DNA of 64,000 nucleotides from Corbicula japonica (Eukaryota > Mollusca > Bivalvia > Venerida > Cyrenidae), in contig JAZAYU010000200.1 of NCBI GenBank assembly GCA_038501625.1, positions 496,001 to 560,000 on the forward strand. Direction: 5' to 3'. The position numbers were made by a program, and so were the translations under genes. Below are positions 40,236 through 54,000 of this stretch, piece by piece. The notes below the pieces were generated by a model. The model was not told the origin of the DNA. It searched no databases and was given only the letters and a program-made list of their open reading frames with translations. The number at the start of each line of letters is the position of its first letter. Position 1 is the stretch's first letter.

Positions 40236-42097
40236 ATGAAAGAGAGATCACTCCAACCATTAAAATTCTTCTAAATAGGGTTTGAAACAATCGTTCCGAT
40301 TGGTTAAGATTCGTTTGAGGTCTAATACATACATGACCTGCGGAGAACGACAGAAAATCTTATTGTAATACGTATATTTATTTTATAATTAGATAGTGCT
40401 CTTTTCAGTTTTGCGCAACATGTGTTTACTGGCTCAAGGTCAAGGTCACAAGTGGAGGTCAGAGGTTTGAGCGACATTTTAAAGTGTCAGGTTTTTTAAC
40501 GCACAATGTCTTCAGACGTACTGATCGCCTTTGCGAAATCAGAGCGTCTGAATAATTGAGTTTATCCATTGAACAGCTAAATGAACAAGGGATAGTACTT
40601 ATGTAAAAGCACAATAAAATTAATGTTTGTGTTATTTCCCCTGATATTGTTTAAAATGAACCTAATTATTAGGGGCAGGGGATAGTTTCGCACTTTGGTC
40701 CCGGTTGATTTTCTAAGTATTTGGGGTAGCCGTGAATAAAATGCATTAAAATCATTGTTTGAATGAAAGATGTTATATTCTTTTTTAATTTTGTATAGAA
40801 TATGTAATATGAAATCTGATCACACTTGGCTCAAATGCATTGATGCTAGCTTTGTATGTTCTGAGTTGAACAGTTGCCGGATGAAAACGCAGTCTGGGCG
40901 GCTGAAATTGAGAATAATTTGGGGCTGAGGTATTTCAATGTCAAATGCTGAAACATCGAGACGGATTGGACACACTTTCCAGCTGCTTGGGAGACGAGGG
41001 ACACATAAAATATTAGCATGAAAGGGGCTTTATTTGAAAAGTCTCTGCAGGAAATATTTTGCAGGTTTTCAAATGCGTATAATTTGGGGCAAATTTGCAT
41101 TGGAAAATCAGGACTTGGGGTGACTTTAAATGCCTGTATAGATCAAATGATTGGTTCTGTGGAACAGTTGGTTGTGGTTTGTAATAAGCTAGACCCCTGC
41201 AATTAACACAGAAAGTACAATCACAAAATTTTAGCTGTGCAAAGTCTTTATTTTCAGTCAATGAAAGCTTGCACGGGGTCCCAGACTCTGGGGGCAGCCT
41301 CGGAAACTGTCCCCTGCGCCCTTGTCGGTCATCCTGATGACCGACATATTATAATCGACCAAACTTGAGATCTTTAGCCTAAACACCGTTAACACTGATA
41401 TAACGGTCCCGACGGAACGGAATTTAGACTATGGCGCCGGTTTCTAAGACGCATGCGAAAAGATACTGTAGAAGCTGATGTTTGATTGCTTGTAATGGAC
41501 CAATTTGGAACAAAAAGATACTGTAGAGACTCAGAGACTGATGTTTTGACATTGTAGTTACGGCTAATCAGAATGTTAGCTGTTATTATAATGGACCAAA
41601 CTTGAACTTTGAAGGGTAACACCGGTTAACAGTGGCACCGGACGTGGTCACTTTAGACAAAGCCGCCCGTCTAAAGCTTGAGAATGCTATTCCGTTCCCC
41701 CTATTTGCAAGAATTGTCTTCTAAATGTTGATGAAACAATATTTGGACGTTGCAGTAACATCAAATCAGAAATTGAGCTGATCTATTACGAGATGTTAAA
41801 TTATATAAACATACGTGTGTTGTATTTTCTACAGGGTATAGAAAAAATGTTATGCGCCTTTTTTAGAAAGTCACGTGATGCAAACCTTCATAGCAAAATA
41901 TTATTTGCTTATAAGTTGAACTGGTACTTTATTTGAATCAAACAACTGTTCAGGATGATCCCATATATGAAATAGATTCGATCCGTTATATTGATTTTGT
42001 TGGTCAAAAGCAAGACATCGTTTATGTTTTTCTTAGAGACTAACGACTTTCCGACTTTGGCGGGAAAGACTGTCTGTAAACAAAAATTTACAAAAAG
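40236..42097. other. intergenic or intronic sequence
   Basis: No convincing exon. TGTCGGTCATCCTGATGACCGACA (41321-41344) is a perfect-looking short palindrome, next to GGGGTCCCAGACTCTGGGGGC. Around 41390-41660 two blocks share AAAAGATACTGTAGA, CTGATGTTTTGA/CTGATGTTTGATT and TAATGGACCAAA/TAATGGACCAAT, a diverged tandem duplication. Confidence 0.4.
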
Positions 42098-45000
42098 CTA
42101 GTCGGCCATTAGCATAAACTTTAAACCAAAAACACATGCGTTCTCTTCTTGGAATCTATAGTGAACGGTTGGACTCGTCGCAGTTGCAATCCAAATTGAG
42201 TTTAACTTGTCAAAGATTTCCGGGGATGTCAGCTTCCCCATACACATGCAATAAAATGGATCTGGACTCGGTCTTGGGATACTAAACAATAACATTATTT
42301 TGACAAGAACAGTAAGGTAGACAACACAAGCACTATCATTTCTATGTAAGGGCGATCTTCTAGAATATACTGCAAACAATTCAAAACCAGCCTTTAAAGT
42401 AGAGTAATAGTTGTGAAGAATTTTCAGAACAGTGGTATAACGACAATTTCTTTGATGATAGATTAATTTAAATACAAATAGTGCTTCTTGAGTTTCTGTA
42501 ATAGTTTCAGAGAAAATCGTTCTGAAAACAAAAACAAAAGATATGAGCAGCATAAAGCTTAAGTGAAAATTATAAATGCATTAGCATCCTAATTTATGGT
42601 ACTCTATTCTAACGCTCGTCAACTTCAAGTTTGACGAGATCTGCTGACCCAACTAAAACTACACTTTAAGAATGTTGGTAATGGATACTGAATATTATAA
42701 GCATCGCTTTTCTGCTCACTTTACAAATAAGCATCGACTGAGGAAAGTTCTATGGTACCTCTTTGAGCATTCGCGTTAATGTAACATATTCATCTGATTC
42801 GCAGGTGCTTAAACAACGTCATTATTTCTACACGTCCTGAATAAATCAAATAAATTACGTCTACTAGAGACATGATTATTTATATTAATGCCTTTGCCGG
42901 TACACGTCTTCTTCATGTTTCAATAAATCAAACATCAGCCGTTCAACTATGTTTGCATGTTTTAAATTAACAGATTTGTACAATGTATATATGTTCTCTT
43001 GTTTATGTTTTGTACATACAGAGAAATGTAAATGGAAATAAACTTGAAACTTGAAACATCAACTAAATTCACAAATAGTTTGTCAGATACAATCTATGTG
43101 ACATTGATCGACAGAAAACTGGCCACATCCTTAACTTCCATTGGTCCAAAAGTAAATGCAAGCACGAATACATACTTATTCTATTAATTTATTTGCTAAT
43201 GACCGACTAGCTTTTTGGAAAACTAAAACTTGTTAAGGACCTGATACAATCCAATCCAATCTCCTTTGCAGAGTTGTCGTTCCTTACACTCACTTTACAT
43301 CTCTGCGAAAGGCTCAATGTCAGGATTTTTGACATAACTTGACAGCCTTATTTTATACAGTCATTGTTATGAATATGAAAGCTTGTGGATAAACAAATGA
43401 CAGATATCTTCACTATCTTTTATTCAAACCAAAGAAACCCAAGCAATTTTAAATGTAATTGGTGAACTATTTTTTTTGAGTTAAAGTAAAAGTAGTTGAA
43501 AGTAGTCCCAGCCTATAACAGAGGTGAATGTAATGAGCCGATTGTGTAAGAGAGTGAATCCAATCTCCTTCGCAGAGTTGTCGTTCCTTACACTCACTTT
43601 AAATCTCTGCGAAAGGCTCAATATCAATATTTTTTTACATAACTCGACAGCCTTATTTTATACGGTCATAATTATGAATATGAAAGCTTGTGGATAAACA
43701 AATGACAGATATCTTCACTATCTTTCATTCAAACCAAAGAAACCCAAGCAATTTTAAATGTAATTGGTGAACTATTTTTTTGAGTTAAATTAAATGTAGT
43801 TGAAAGTAGTCCCAGCCTATAACAGAGGTGAATGTAATGGGAGGGGAGGGGTGGGAGAGAATCCCAGGGCATTGAATCAAAACAACTACAACAAAAACGA
43901 AAAAGCCTCCAAAAAACAGAACAGCAAAGTATAAAAGGATTTTTATGAAAGTTTATAAGCGTAAATATTTATGCATGATTAAAGAATCTTGAAATTTATA
44001 TACCTAGTCCAACATAACGTTTTTCAACAAATACAAATGAAATGGCGGCGACCACCATATAGCCCTTCAGTTACTATTAAACGTTACCTACGTCAATTTT
44101 TTATTTTTGATTCAGTGCTTTTGCTCATCTAAACTAGATAAAAATTAACATTGTTTGAATGAACGTTCGTATATATTTCTGCCGTTGTCAAATTATTAGA
44201 AACAATACATAGTGTCCTGTGAACAGAACTGCATTATCGACGTAATTGAACATTGTCAGTGATTCTTATGCAGTTCAATATTAGTTCCTTACTGCTGTAT
44301 TTTGGTGAAAATAATAAACATACCAAAGTAAATATTTAACAAGAAATAACACAGTTCGGCATATCTAGGTCAAAGCTATCAAATATTGAAACGCACAACT
44401 AAAAAACTAAGTAATTTACGTCGGTAAGAGATGCGTCGATAATACAGAGTTTGAGTATATTTCAAGTCACACCAACTGCTAATTGATCTCTACCAGAGCA
44501 AAATAATTGTCATCTGGGATTGATCTTCTCTTCAAGCCTACGTCGGTAATAGAGATGCGTCGATAACACAGAGTTTGAGTATATTTCAAGTCACACAAAA
44601 TGCTGATCGATCTCAACCAGAATAATTGTCATCTGGACTTGATCTTCTCTTCATGCCTACTTGCCAGTTTTAACGGTCATTATTTCGGAACTTGACAAAC
44701 CAGTATTGTCCGTAGCCGTAACACGTATGTTATATACCGTGTTGTCTGCCAGCGTTTCTTTGACAGTTAGGTAATTTTTCAATCGGTTCCTCCTGTCTGT
44801 TTTCTGGGTTACTTCAAACTTTTCAGAGCCCGGTCCCGACAAGCTGAATGTGAATGTATCCCCCTGAAATAGTAGATAAATGAAAAAAGTTGCGTTGTGC
44901 GGCAATGTGTCTTCGGGGAACTGACGTCTATGACGTCATAAATATCAGCAGACGACATATGGATTTTACTGAAATCAATACATAATTTGGTCAACATTTG

Positions 45001-48000
45001 TATAAAAAATCAATAAATTTATCGAAGAAAATGATGGGTTATTGTTGTTTCCTTTCGAAAAAGCATCATTAAAATGACAAAAACGTCTCCGACTGTCCGA
45101 AGACATATATTACGTAACATGGCTCAAATAGAAATCAAAGCATTGAAAGTATTGAGGGCTCGGCATATCTACTGTCAGGAGTTTGAAAATTAGAACTACT
45201 TTTTGGCGGTTCTAAGCATTGCAGTTTGTTACTATTATTAGACTAGTTGACATCGTCAAGTCAGAAAACCGATAACTCTGGGTTTGCCGACCCAATAAAC
45301 GCTTCCGAAGTTATCAAGTATGTTCCTCTGACGAGCAGTGATTAAAAAAGTGCATGTATTGTTTCAGAATAAAATATTTCATGTATTTTCAAAGATTCTG
45401 GGTTGTTTTTAACTTATCTAATACCGCAGGCTCAAGGTTGGAATTGTTTTAATTAAAAGCGAGGTAATTATAAAATATTATTTTCTGATCGCCATTTAAC
45501 TATTTTATTATGTTTTGTCGGAACTGTTTCCTTTATTTTTCTCGGCCTAATTAGCCACTAGATCTACTTGATTTGTCGGCGTTACTGTAATTTTTTTCAA
45601 AATCAAAAAAAGTTGTTTTTCCGTGAGTGACTTGTAGAATTTTGCACCGATTGTGATAGTATGTATATTGGAATTTTACAACGAACTCGGGCATAACATA
45701 TGATGCAAATTTGTATGTTTTAGACATTAGTTAAAATGAGTTACCCGATTAACCACGGTATGTACCCAGATAATGAGAATCGCGGATAATGATAGATTGT
45801 GAGAATAATGATAGATCGCCAGGTCGGAGGAAACACCATGGAGAGGTTAGTTATTGTATGAATTTCATGTTATTGTGATCTAATACTTATCTTTTGCGAT
45901 AGATAACAATCAAGCGATGTCCTAGCCTTCCTCTCATACCCTTACACTTGGAATCGGCCGTCAGATAAAGTAAAACAAAGGAAAATGATCACGCAACATT
46001 CCAGATTTCTACAAAAAACTAAGTATTATGCCCATTTAAAATAAATTTAAACATGTTTTTTTGTAAACGACACTGCTTTTATCAAAGCCCAAACATCGAC
46101 AATCAATATTCCACCCAGCTTTAGCCCGTATTATGAGTATATTCCTTAACAAACATCTTTTTTCTGAGGCACCTGAAGCAAATTGGATAATGGGGATTCG
46201 CTCGGTTGATAATGGGAAATTCAAATATTCATGAAATGGATAATGGTGGAGTTTTAGTGTTTTTCCTAATTGAAATGTTCAGATAAAAACACATCGGTAT
46301 GAAACACAATACTATGTGTGGATACTGTGCGTTTAATGCAAACGAATGCTTATAAAAGCACAAATTAATATAAAAATTATCAAACAAACTTACGTGAAAA
46401 GGAAAAACATTTCCGATGTAAATGTACGATTGAAAAGTTGTTACTTAATAAAGTTCAAACGCTACAATCACATGGCATATTTCATTAGAGGGAAGGAACT
46501 TTGTATAAATTGCGCAACGCTGAGAAAAGCAAATCATTGTTTGACTATTCAAACTTTGATATTAAAAATAAACACTTTGCTGAATGAACTTACTGAGATC
46601 TCTTCAATATTGGAAAGGGGACAAACAATATGAAAAATAATTAATGTAGTGAAATATATTTGATTTTTAAACATAAAATCAGATTATAAATATCCTGCCT
46701 ATTCCTGATATTGGCTATCTGTTTTATCTACTAGCTAACTCTGACGATGCATTTAAACTTAAACAGCACTTTGATGATACTCTTCTAACACAATATTCAA
46801 ATAACCGGGTAGGAATAAATTTTCATTTAAATCCAAACTTGTTAAGCGTTACTCAAATAAATTTCTCTCACACCAGATCATGACATGTACTTATTAGACT
46901 AAAATTTCTGCGAAATTCGCTCTTTTTCAGTCAATTATAGGCCTAAGTTTTGCATATTGGTACAAATAATATAAACCACAACTAAATCATGCTACTTAAT
47001 TGATACAGTTTTTAACAGTAACTACCCAATTGGCAAAGGACGCCACTCTCAAAAGCGTTCTTATGTATAACGGTTGGCTCCCATTACGTGAATACGTATC
47101 TTAGACCATAATAGTTATAGTAATTAACTAATGTATTTATCATCAAAATACAGATTCGCTTAACCCGGGTATTAAGAGGCTTTGGGTTAGTTCTTAGTTG
47201 ATGCCCTCGGGACAGAAAGAAATTATGCCATTTCGGGAGATCATTAAGATAAATGGGTCATTTATCTTATCACAAGAGCTGGTGGTATTGTTACATAAAG
47301 ATAGCAGTTTGCGGAAAGAGATGGAACATGCAAAAAAGAATAGAATAAATAGTATTAAGGTTGAAATAAGGGAAACTATACCATTATCCAGTCAAGAATT
47401 TACATTATCCATTCACTTTTTCTAGGCGAATCCCCATTATCCAATTTGCTCCAGGTGCCTCAGAAAAAAGATGTTTGTTAAGGAATATACTCATAATACT
47501 GGCTCAAGCTGGGTGGCATATTGATTGTCGATGTTTGGGCTTTGATAACAGCAAAGTCGTTTACAAAAAACATGTTTAAATTTATTTTAAATGGGCATAA
47601 TACGCAGTTTTTATACTGGCGCGCATGCGCCAGTATTAACTAACGATGCTGTGAACTCTGCGACGCGCAGTCCTTAACTTCGGGTGTATCATTGCGACCA
47701 CGAGAGCGTATCAAGTAAGTGGTCACCGCGAGAGCAGTCCGAAATGTTCTGCACAAGTGTGAAGCACAATGCAGCACACCATTCCACGAATTCTGAGCGA
47801 TTGATAGTAAGTTTCCGTGTAATTTTGGAGCATCCATGCCAAAAATTCCATCGAACAATGTAGAGTGAAATCATGACCAGCTACGGCAGTGAACAAGCAA
47901 CTGGATATGAATGAGTAGTTTAGTTACGCCTGAAAGATTTCGTAGTTGTGTGGCATAAAAAGTAGTGCATTTTAAGAAAATACAAATATTTCGAGAAGGA

Positions 48001-51000
48001 ATGCGAACTTTGAAAGATAATTCTACAAATAAAAACAAGAAAACAATTTAATGTTGTGATTCGAACAACTATGAAAGGATATTAAAAGAACGATTAAAAA
48101 CAAATCAGTCACGTGACAAGCGGGAGATAGCGTGGGTTGCCATTTTGGTAAGGTTGGAGTAGTTGTGGATCGAGACCGGGCCGGGTCCCAGTGTTCTCCC
48201 CAGACAACCGTTAACAAGCTTTGATCTATTTCCAACAAGTGTTAAATTCGCCGACATCCGTTTATTCAAAATCGACATGTCATAATTTTCTGTTTCTTGC
48301 ATTGTAAACACAGGTCGCTTTTCAATACACACCTCATTCAAGGTTAAACAATGGGCGATTTGACCAATCACAATCGATTTCTTTACTATCAGCTGGATAA
48401 CTCCGCCTCTCCACGTGGTGAATTCGCAAGTCTGTCGGTGTCGTTTGATCGTATTTTGGCTCTGCCGACTGTTGATATTCTCAATTAATAGCGGAACCCG
48501 GTGTGTTTGACATAATGTTCAATGATTTTATTGAGATGCGATCATGAGTAATAATTTGGTTATTCTTAGTTCTGTGATTAGAAGACAAACACTTCGAAAA
48601 TTGTACTGTATCTATACATGTATGAAAATAATTGTGCGTTAATGGATTTGTTTTATGCGCTATCATCGTAACGATCAGTTCATTTTCGTCGGACACATTT
48701 TCAAGCATGCATGCGCGAAAGAACGACGACTCGTCAATTCTATCTTATTTCAAGAGAAACCGGCCTTGTGAGGCTGATGCCAACTCCATCGGGCATTCTG
48801 AACTTCAAAATTCTAGAAATGAGATGGAGATCATTCCGGATAGCCCTTCAAGAGCGACTCTGACGACGCCAAGTACCCCTTCACGTCGTGAAATTACTCC
48901 GACGCCGGACGCGGTACCTCAAAATGCCGAGACACTGAATCAACGCCGGCTACCTCGAACAGCCAGTTCGATCCAGTCAGGTGTCGATCCTAAGTGGAAG
49001 AAAGTCTACTCCTGGTTGCAAGAAGTTGGCAATGGTTTTTTTTTATATATATTTACTTAGCCTTGTGACTGGCATTAAATAAATAAAATAACTCAATTTC
49101 ATTATACTATATATAAAAAGGGAAATACGCATATCAGGAATCGCCACACTCATAAAACACAGCCTCCCCTGCAGCAAAAAGAAGAGAGGAAAATAAGTGA
49201 TTTGTTTGTTGATTGTTTAACAAAAAAGGGGAACCGTATGGGTTAGCGCCTTGGAACAGTCAGTGGCAAAATAATTTGCTACTAGGGGTTTAAACCAGGT
49301 TCTAGGGGTGCACTACATAATTTATTATACCTGTTTGTGTTAACTGAATACCTATTATGATATTATTTTTATATATGTGAAGCTGTATATATGTTTACTG
49401 GTATCGTAAATTAATTTAATTTCAGATTGTGAGTGGGGTTTTTCCACCTTATCAAGAGTGAAGACAAAGCTTAGAAGCAGGTTTAACAATTCAACATTAA
49501 ATTCATTGTTAATGATATTCATGTACTGAAGTTTGATTATAATAAGGCCGTCAGCACTTGGGCCCAAGAAAAAAAGAGGCTTCTGAAAGTTAAATCCTAA
49601 TTCTGTCAGTTGTAATGAAACGCTGAGTTTGATATGTGTGAGATATCTTGGACAATGAAGGTGAAAAACTAACTATACAGAGTATATAGTTGACATTGTA
49701 ACTTGATGAGATCAGATCAGTTTATGTTATTAAAACACATGTTGACATACTGTTTACACATTGTTTCACATTATTTATGTTTTTTTAACTTTGTACCTTT
49801 CTTGGCTCTAAAGAGATAAAAAACATCTATGTACTATATACAGTTTTTGCAGTAAACTTTGGTACAAATATAAAACTGTATAAAATGATAGTTAAAAAAT
49901 AAAGTTTCGCGAGCTTAAATCCACGAACAGTCCAGCGACAACCCTTCCAAAAATCCTGGGACCGTTAGTAAGTTGGCGAATATTTTTGTTAATGCATTGT
50001 TGCGATCGACGTAAAAATTAAGATTGCAACTGTTTCAGTCTCTTAATGTACGTAAGTCTTGTGCATTTCATTTTTGGCACTACTCAGTTGTGGCGGAGCC
50101 TGATCATCGTTATTCTAGCAAAATTTAACCACTAATCATACGCTTCTGCATCAAAAAGACCCCCAACCTAAGATTCAGAAAAAAAGTGGAAAACCTAATT
50201 TCCTTGCATCAAAATACAAGTACCTGCATCTATTGAAATTCCTGAATATACTGAATTATTTGCTAATGTTGATGATAGCAACTGTCACAAAGTTTAACGA
50301 AAAAAATCACACATAATTTCATATGTTTACAGTAATGATATCTGTGCAGGGCATATTCGATTCAACCAGCGCGCCAGTCTTTCAACGCTTTCAGCGCTTT
50401 GATTGTAGAAATCTGGAATGTTGCGTGATCATTTTCCTTTGTTTTACTTTATCTGAAGGCCGATTCCAAATGTATGGGTATGAGAGGAAGGCTAGGACAT
50501 CGCTTGATTGTTATCTATCGCAAAAGATAAGTATTAGATCACAATAACATGAAATTCATACAATAACTAACCTCTCCATGGTGTTTCCTCCGACCTGGCG
50601 ATCTATCATTATTCTCACAATCTATCATTATCCGCGATTCTCATTATCTGGGTACATACCGTGTTAACGTCTACAGCATTTAAGTCCCAAACGTAAGCTC
50701 CCGGACTTCTATCTTTTTGATTTGCCACACCAGGCACTGTTGTGATGAAGGGAGGCATTGGCGGGAACGGACATACCACCCATTCACACAAACCTGTAAC
50801 ACAGATAAACACTTCACAAATTTACACAGAATGTTTACACAGATTCATATTATGTCGCCAGTTTACACAGACCTATGACGCTGATACATACATCTTCAAT
50901 TTACAGTGCCATGTAACACAAATTTACACAGACCTGTAACACAGATAAGAAAGTCGCCAATTTAATAAAAGCCTGTTAACACAGATGCATATATCGCCAA

Positions 51001-54000
51001 TTTACACAGACCTGTTACACAAAAAAATATGTCGCCAATTCACGCAGACCTGTAACACAGAAACACAAGTCGCCAGCCAATTTACATAGATCTGTAACAC
51101 AGATACAGGTGGTTCTTAATGGTAGGTTTTCAACATCTTAAAATTAACGCGTCAGTTACCGGGATATAAATATTATAAAATTAACGACAAAAGTGCCGCA
51201 AAAATAAGGATTTCAAACGTTGTTTCCGGCGTTGCTTTTCATGAATCGAACTCAAACAAAAAGATAATTTTCTTTTCTGCACATTTACTGAAACCACTGT
51301 ATATAAACCGATTGTATCATCTACCGGATATAGCGCACTGATTGTCACAAAAACATAGTAAGCAGTTCAAAAATGAGGAGATTTTGTATGTATTGTAATG
51401 AGAAATCCAATCTACAAATACATGTTCAACAGGCGATTCTCGTAGCACTTGTTTTGAAAGACGTTATTACCTTTTTTTATGCAATATACTTTAAAAATCG
51501 CTTAAATCACTCACACAAAGTACCATTTGCACTGTGTACTGTTATAAAATTAGCGTAAATGTTAATGTTTAAACAGGTTTTGAGAGGTATTCTCATGCTA
51601 GCGATGATAAAACATATCATTTTTATTCTTTCAATAATAATAATACCATAGCTGATCAATTAAACATCAAAACAGTAGACCAAACATGTATGTAGCTTCG
51701 ACCCAGACTATATCATTTATTGAACATGTTAACTCAATCATTTGTATGTTTCTAGTGATCTATGTGTATCAGTTATGGCGATTTTTTTAAAGATGATTTT
51801 AGTATATTTTTCGGATTAAAGAACAACGGTTTGACGTAAAAACGTGTATTAAAAGTGCTTCGTACAGAGAGATATGTGATACGTTATGAAATATAAGGGC
51901 CTCGGTGCCTTTCTATACTACGGCGACACGAAACAACTGGATCTACCTGACTTCATTAGTTGACACCCAGGTCGCTCTGAGAACTACACTTTACAACAAG
52001 CTATAATTAATGTCGTCCCAAAATGTTTTGGATTTGATAAACATAGTCTGAGGTTTTTTAAAAGTAATAGTTTCGAAACTGAAGGTTCACGATTATAAAT
52101 AGATACAAATTCTGAGGCAAAGCAAGTTAGGCCAGATATTAAAATATTTAAGATTCTCATCCCCGCACGCCCTTGTCCAAAACCACCCGCCCCAAAAAAT
52201 TTATTGGTAAAAAAATCGAAACATATTCTGTTCCGTACAGAACGGGTTTTAGACCATCCGGAAATACCTTTATAATGTATTTCGTTAATAAAAAATAAAA
52301 ATTAAAAAGTGCCCACCCGTCCCTTTTTTTCCAAAATCCGGATGAGAATCTAATAATTTATTTTCTCTGGCCTTATTTAAATACTGATAATTAAGCTTAT
52401 GATAAACCCTTTACTCAATGTACGACCAATGTAGATCATCGTCAGCTGGAACATCCATGTCATTTGATCGGAATATACAATGGTCACTTGTTTTCAGAAA
52501 TATTCGAATAAATGTAATAGCAAACAGTGTACAACAAAAACAACGTACTACATATCCCATGGAGTAAAGGGTCAAATGGAACTTTAGCAAAGTAATCAAT
52601 GTCTTGGTTTCCGCCCAAGGATTGACTATCACAAAGGTCTTCCCTTGAGAGTCAGGTATGTTCCCATGCTGATTTCAGTTAAAGAAATTAACGAATTCGC
52701 TTTCTAACATATTCTCATAATACATTTATACTAGCCATTAAAACACTGTTTTGACAACTGATTTGTGTAAACTATGTGTATGCCAATTGATCAGTTACAA
52801 AACAGTTTATAGTTTATTTCGAGATTTGAATGAAAAATTAAACGGTCGCCCAGCTGCTTTGGGCCTGACAGGTTAATTTTTATACAAGCCTCCAAACTAA
52901 CAATAACCTATAGTCCCTATTGTTGTATCATTCTGTTTTATTATTTTAAAGTTCTTTTCTTCGTGTTTTTTGTACGCCATGATATATTCACAGTGTACAC
53001 TCGAAAGTCCGACCCTACTTCCGATAGCGCTAACTATTCACATAGGCATCACGAAGGAGCTGGTTAAAAAGCGGGTAAGAAATTGAATACAGAGTAATTA
53101 TTTAATTCTTTTACTTTAAATACTTAGACTATCAAGAAATAGAGTGCGTCGAGTTATAAAATGAACGTGATACACCGTTAACTTCGAGAAAATACGATCG
53201 ATCACCAAAATTTCCAAAAAAAATGTCAATCGTGTCACTTCAAACGTCCATTTCAAAGCTTTATTTACATTGTTTGGCCGAAATTCGTTTTACTATGTGA
53301 AGTGTATTCATTACTGTATCACTTCATGTATTTAAATCTTGTCCCAACCCGCTAGTTTTCGAAAAACTCGAATTTTCATTTGCACTGGTAGTGTGACAAG
53401 ATTGTACGGCTACTAGCAAAGTCTAAAAAAACAAATGGTCCGGCTACTAGCAGTCTTTATGTACGGCTACTTAGGTTGACTAAATAATCTTTTACATCAA
53501 TTTAGTTGTTGTTCTGACGTCATATTATAAATTTTTATTAAATATCTCTAAAATACTTTGAATATGGGCTAAAAATGAAATATTTTGATAATTTTCATCG
53601 CCTATTATCTCTGTAGTAGTATGCAAATATACTTTGGACTTCTCTATTTTCGTAAATCATATTTAAAAAATCCGCCCATATACGTACAAAATAGACTTGC
53701 TTCAGCAGAAAAGTTGCATTTTGAAACATACTGCATAGAAAGTACATATTTTATATTTGGTTTCTGGTGAAATGTTAACAAATCTTGAAAGCGACGACAA
53801 AACTCGTGTATAGTTACTCCACGCACGCACGCACGCACGCAAGAGTTTTGTTGATTGTAAGAAGTGCTTTTGTACATGGTGGTTTGGGCTTCTGAGTGGT
53901 TTGCAAAAAGTGTCTGCTAATGGTTGCAACTGATACAAATCTTTTATAGATTGGCTAAAACATATTTTTTCGAGTGCGCTTGCGGTTAGCTCGACTAAGT

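Larger units (their letters stand above)
47613..50404. mobile_element. nested insertion inside the right arm of the TTAA element
   Basis: The inverted-repeat match breaks at CGCAGTTTTT (47612) and resumes at TTGTAGAAATCTGG (50405). The block starts near ACTGGCGCGC (47615-47624) and contains the inverse GCGCGCCAGT at 50369-50378, plausible short terminal repeats, although 25 bp lie outside the latter. A hairpin TACTGGCGC..GCGCCAGTA is at 47614-47635. Inside are a start of a hAT-type gene (48707-49060) and a dispersed repeat (49110-49330). Exact ends and target duplication are unresolved. Confidence 0.6.
45753..50663. mobile_element. TTAA-flanked DNA transposon with long terminal inverted repeats (non-autonomous, with nested insertion)
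   Basis: Left end CCACGGTATGTACCCAGATA (45753) and right end, read inverted, CACGGTATGTACCCAGATA (50663) are flanked by TTAA (45749-45752 and 50664-50667), as for piggyBac or Kolobok superfamilies. The arms match with only a few differences over about 260 bp, then continue for another 190 bp: left 46015-46210 pairs with 47425-47612. The right arm is therefore split by 2.8 kb of other DNA. Between the arms (46.2-47.4 kb) there is no recognisable transposase. The right end abuts exon 2 of the cadherin-like gene and supplies its donor. Confidence 0.85.

Noticed and set aside
46346..46633. Transposase within the TTAA element
   Set aside because: The 95-codon Lys/Ile-rich frame has no acidic catalytic pattern or known motif; AT-rich sequence explains it.
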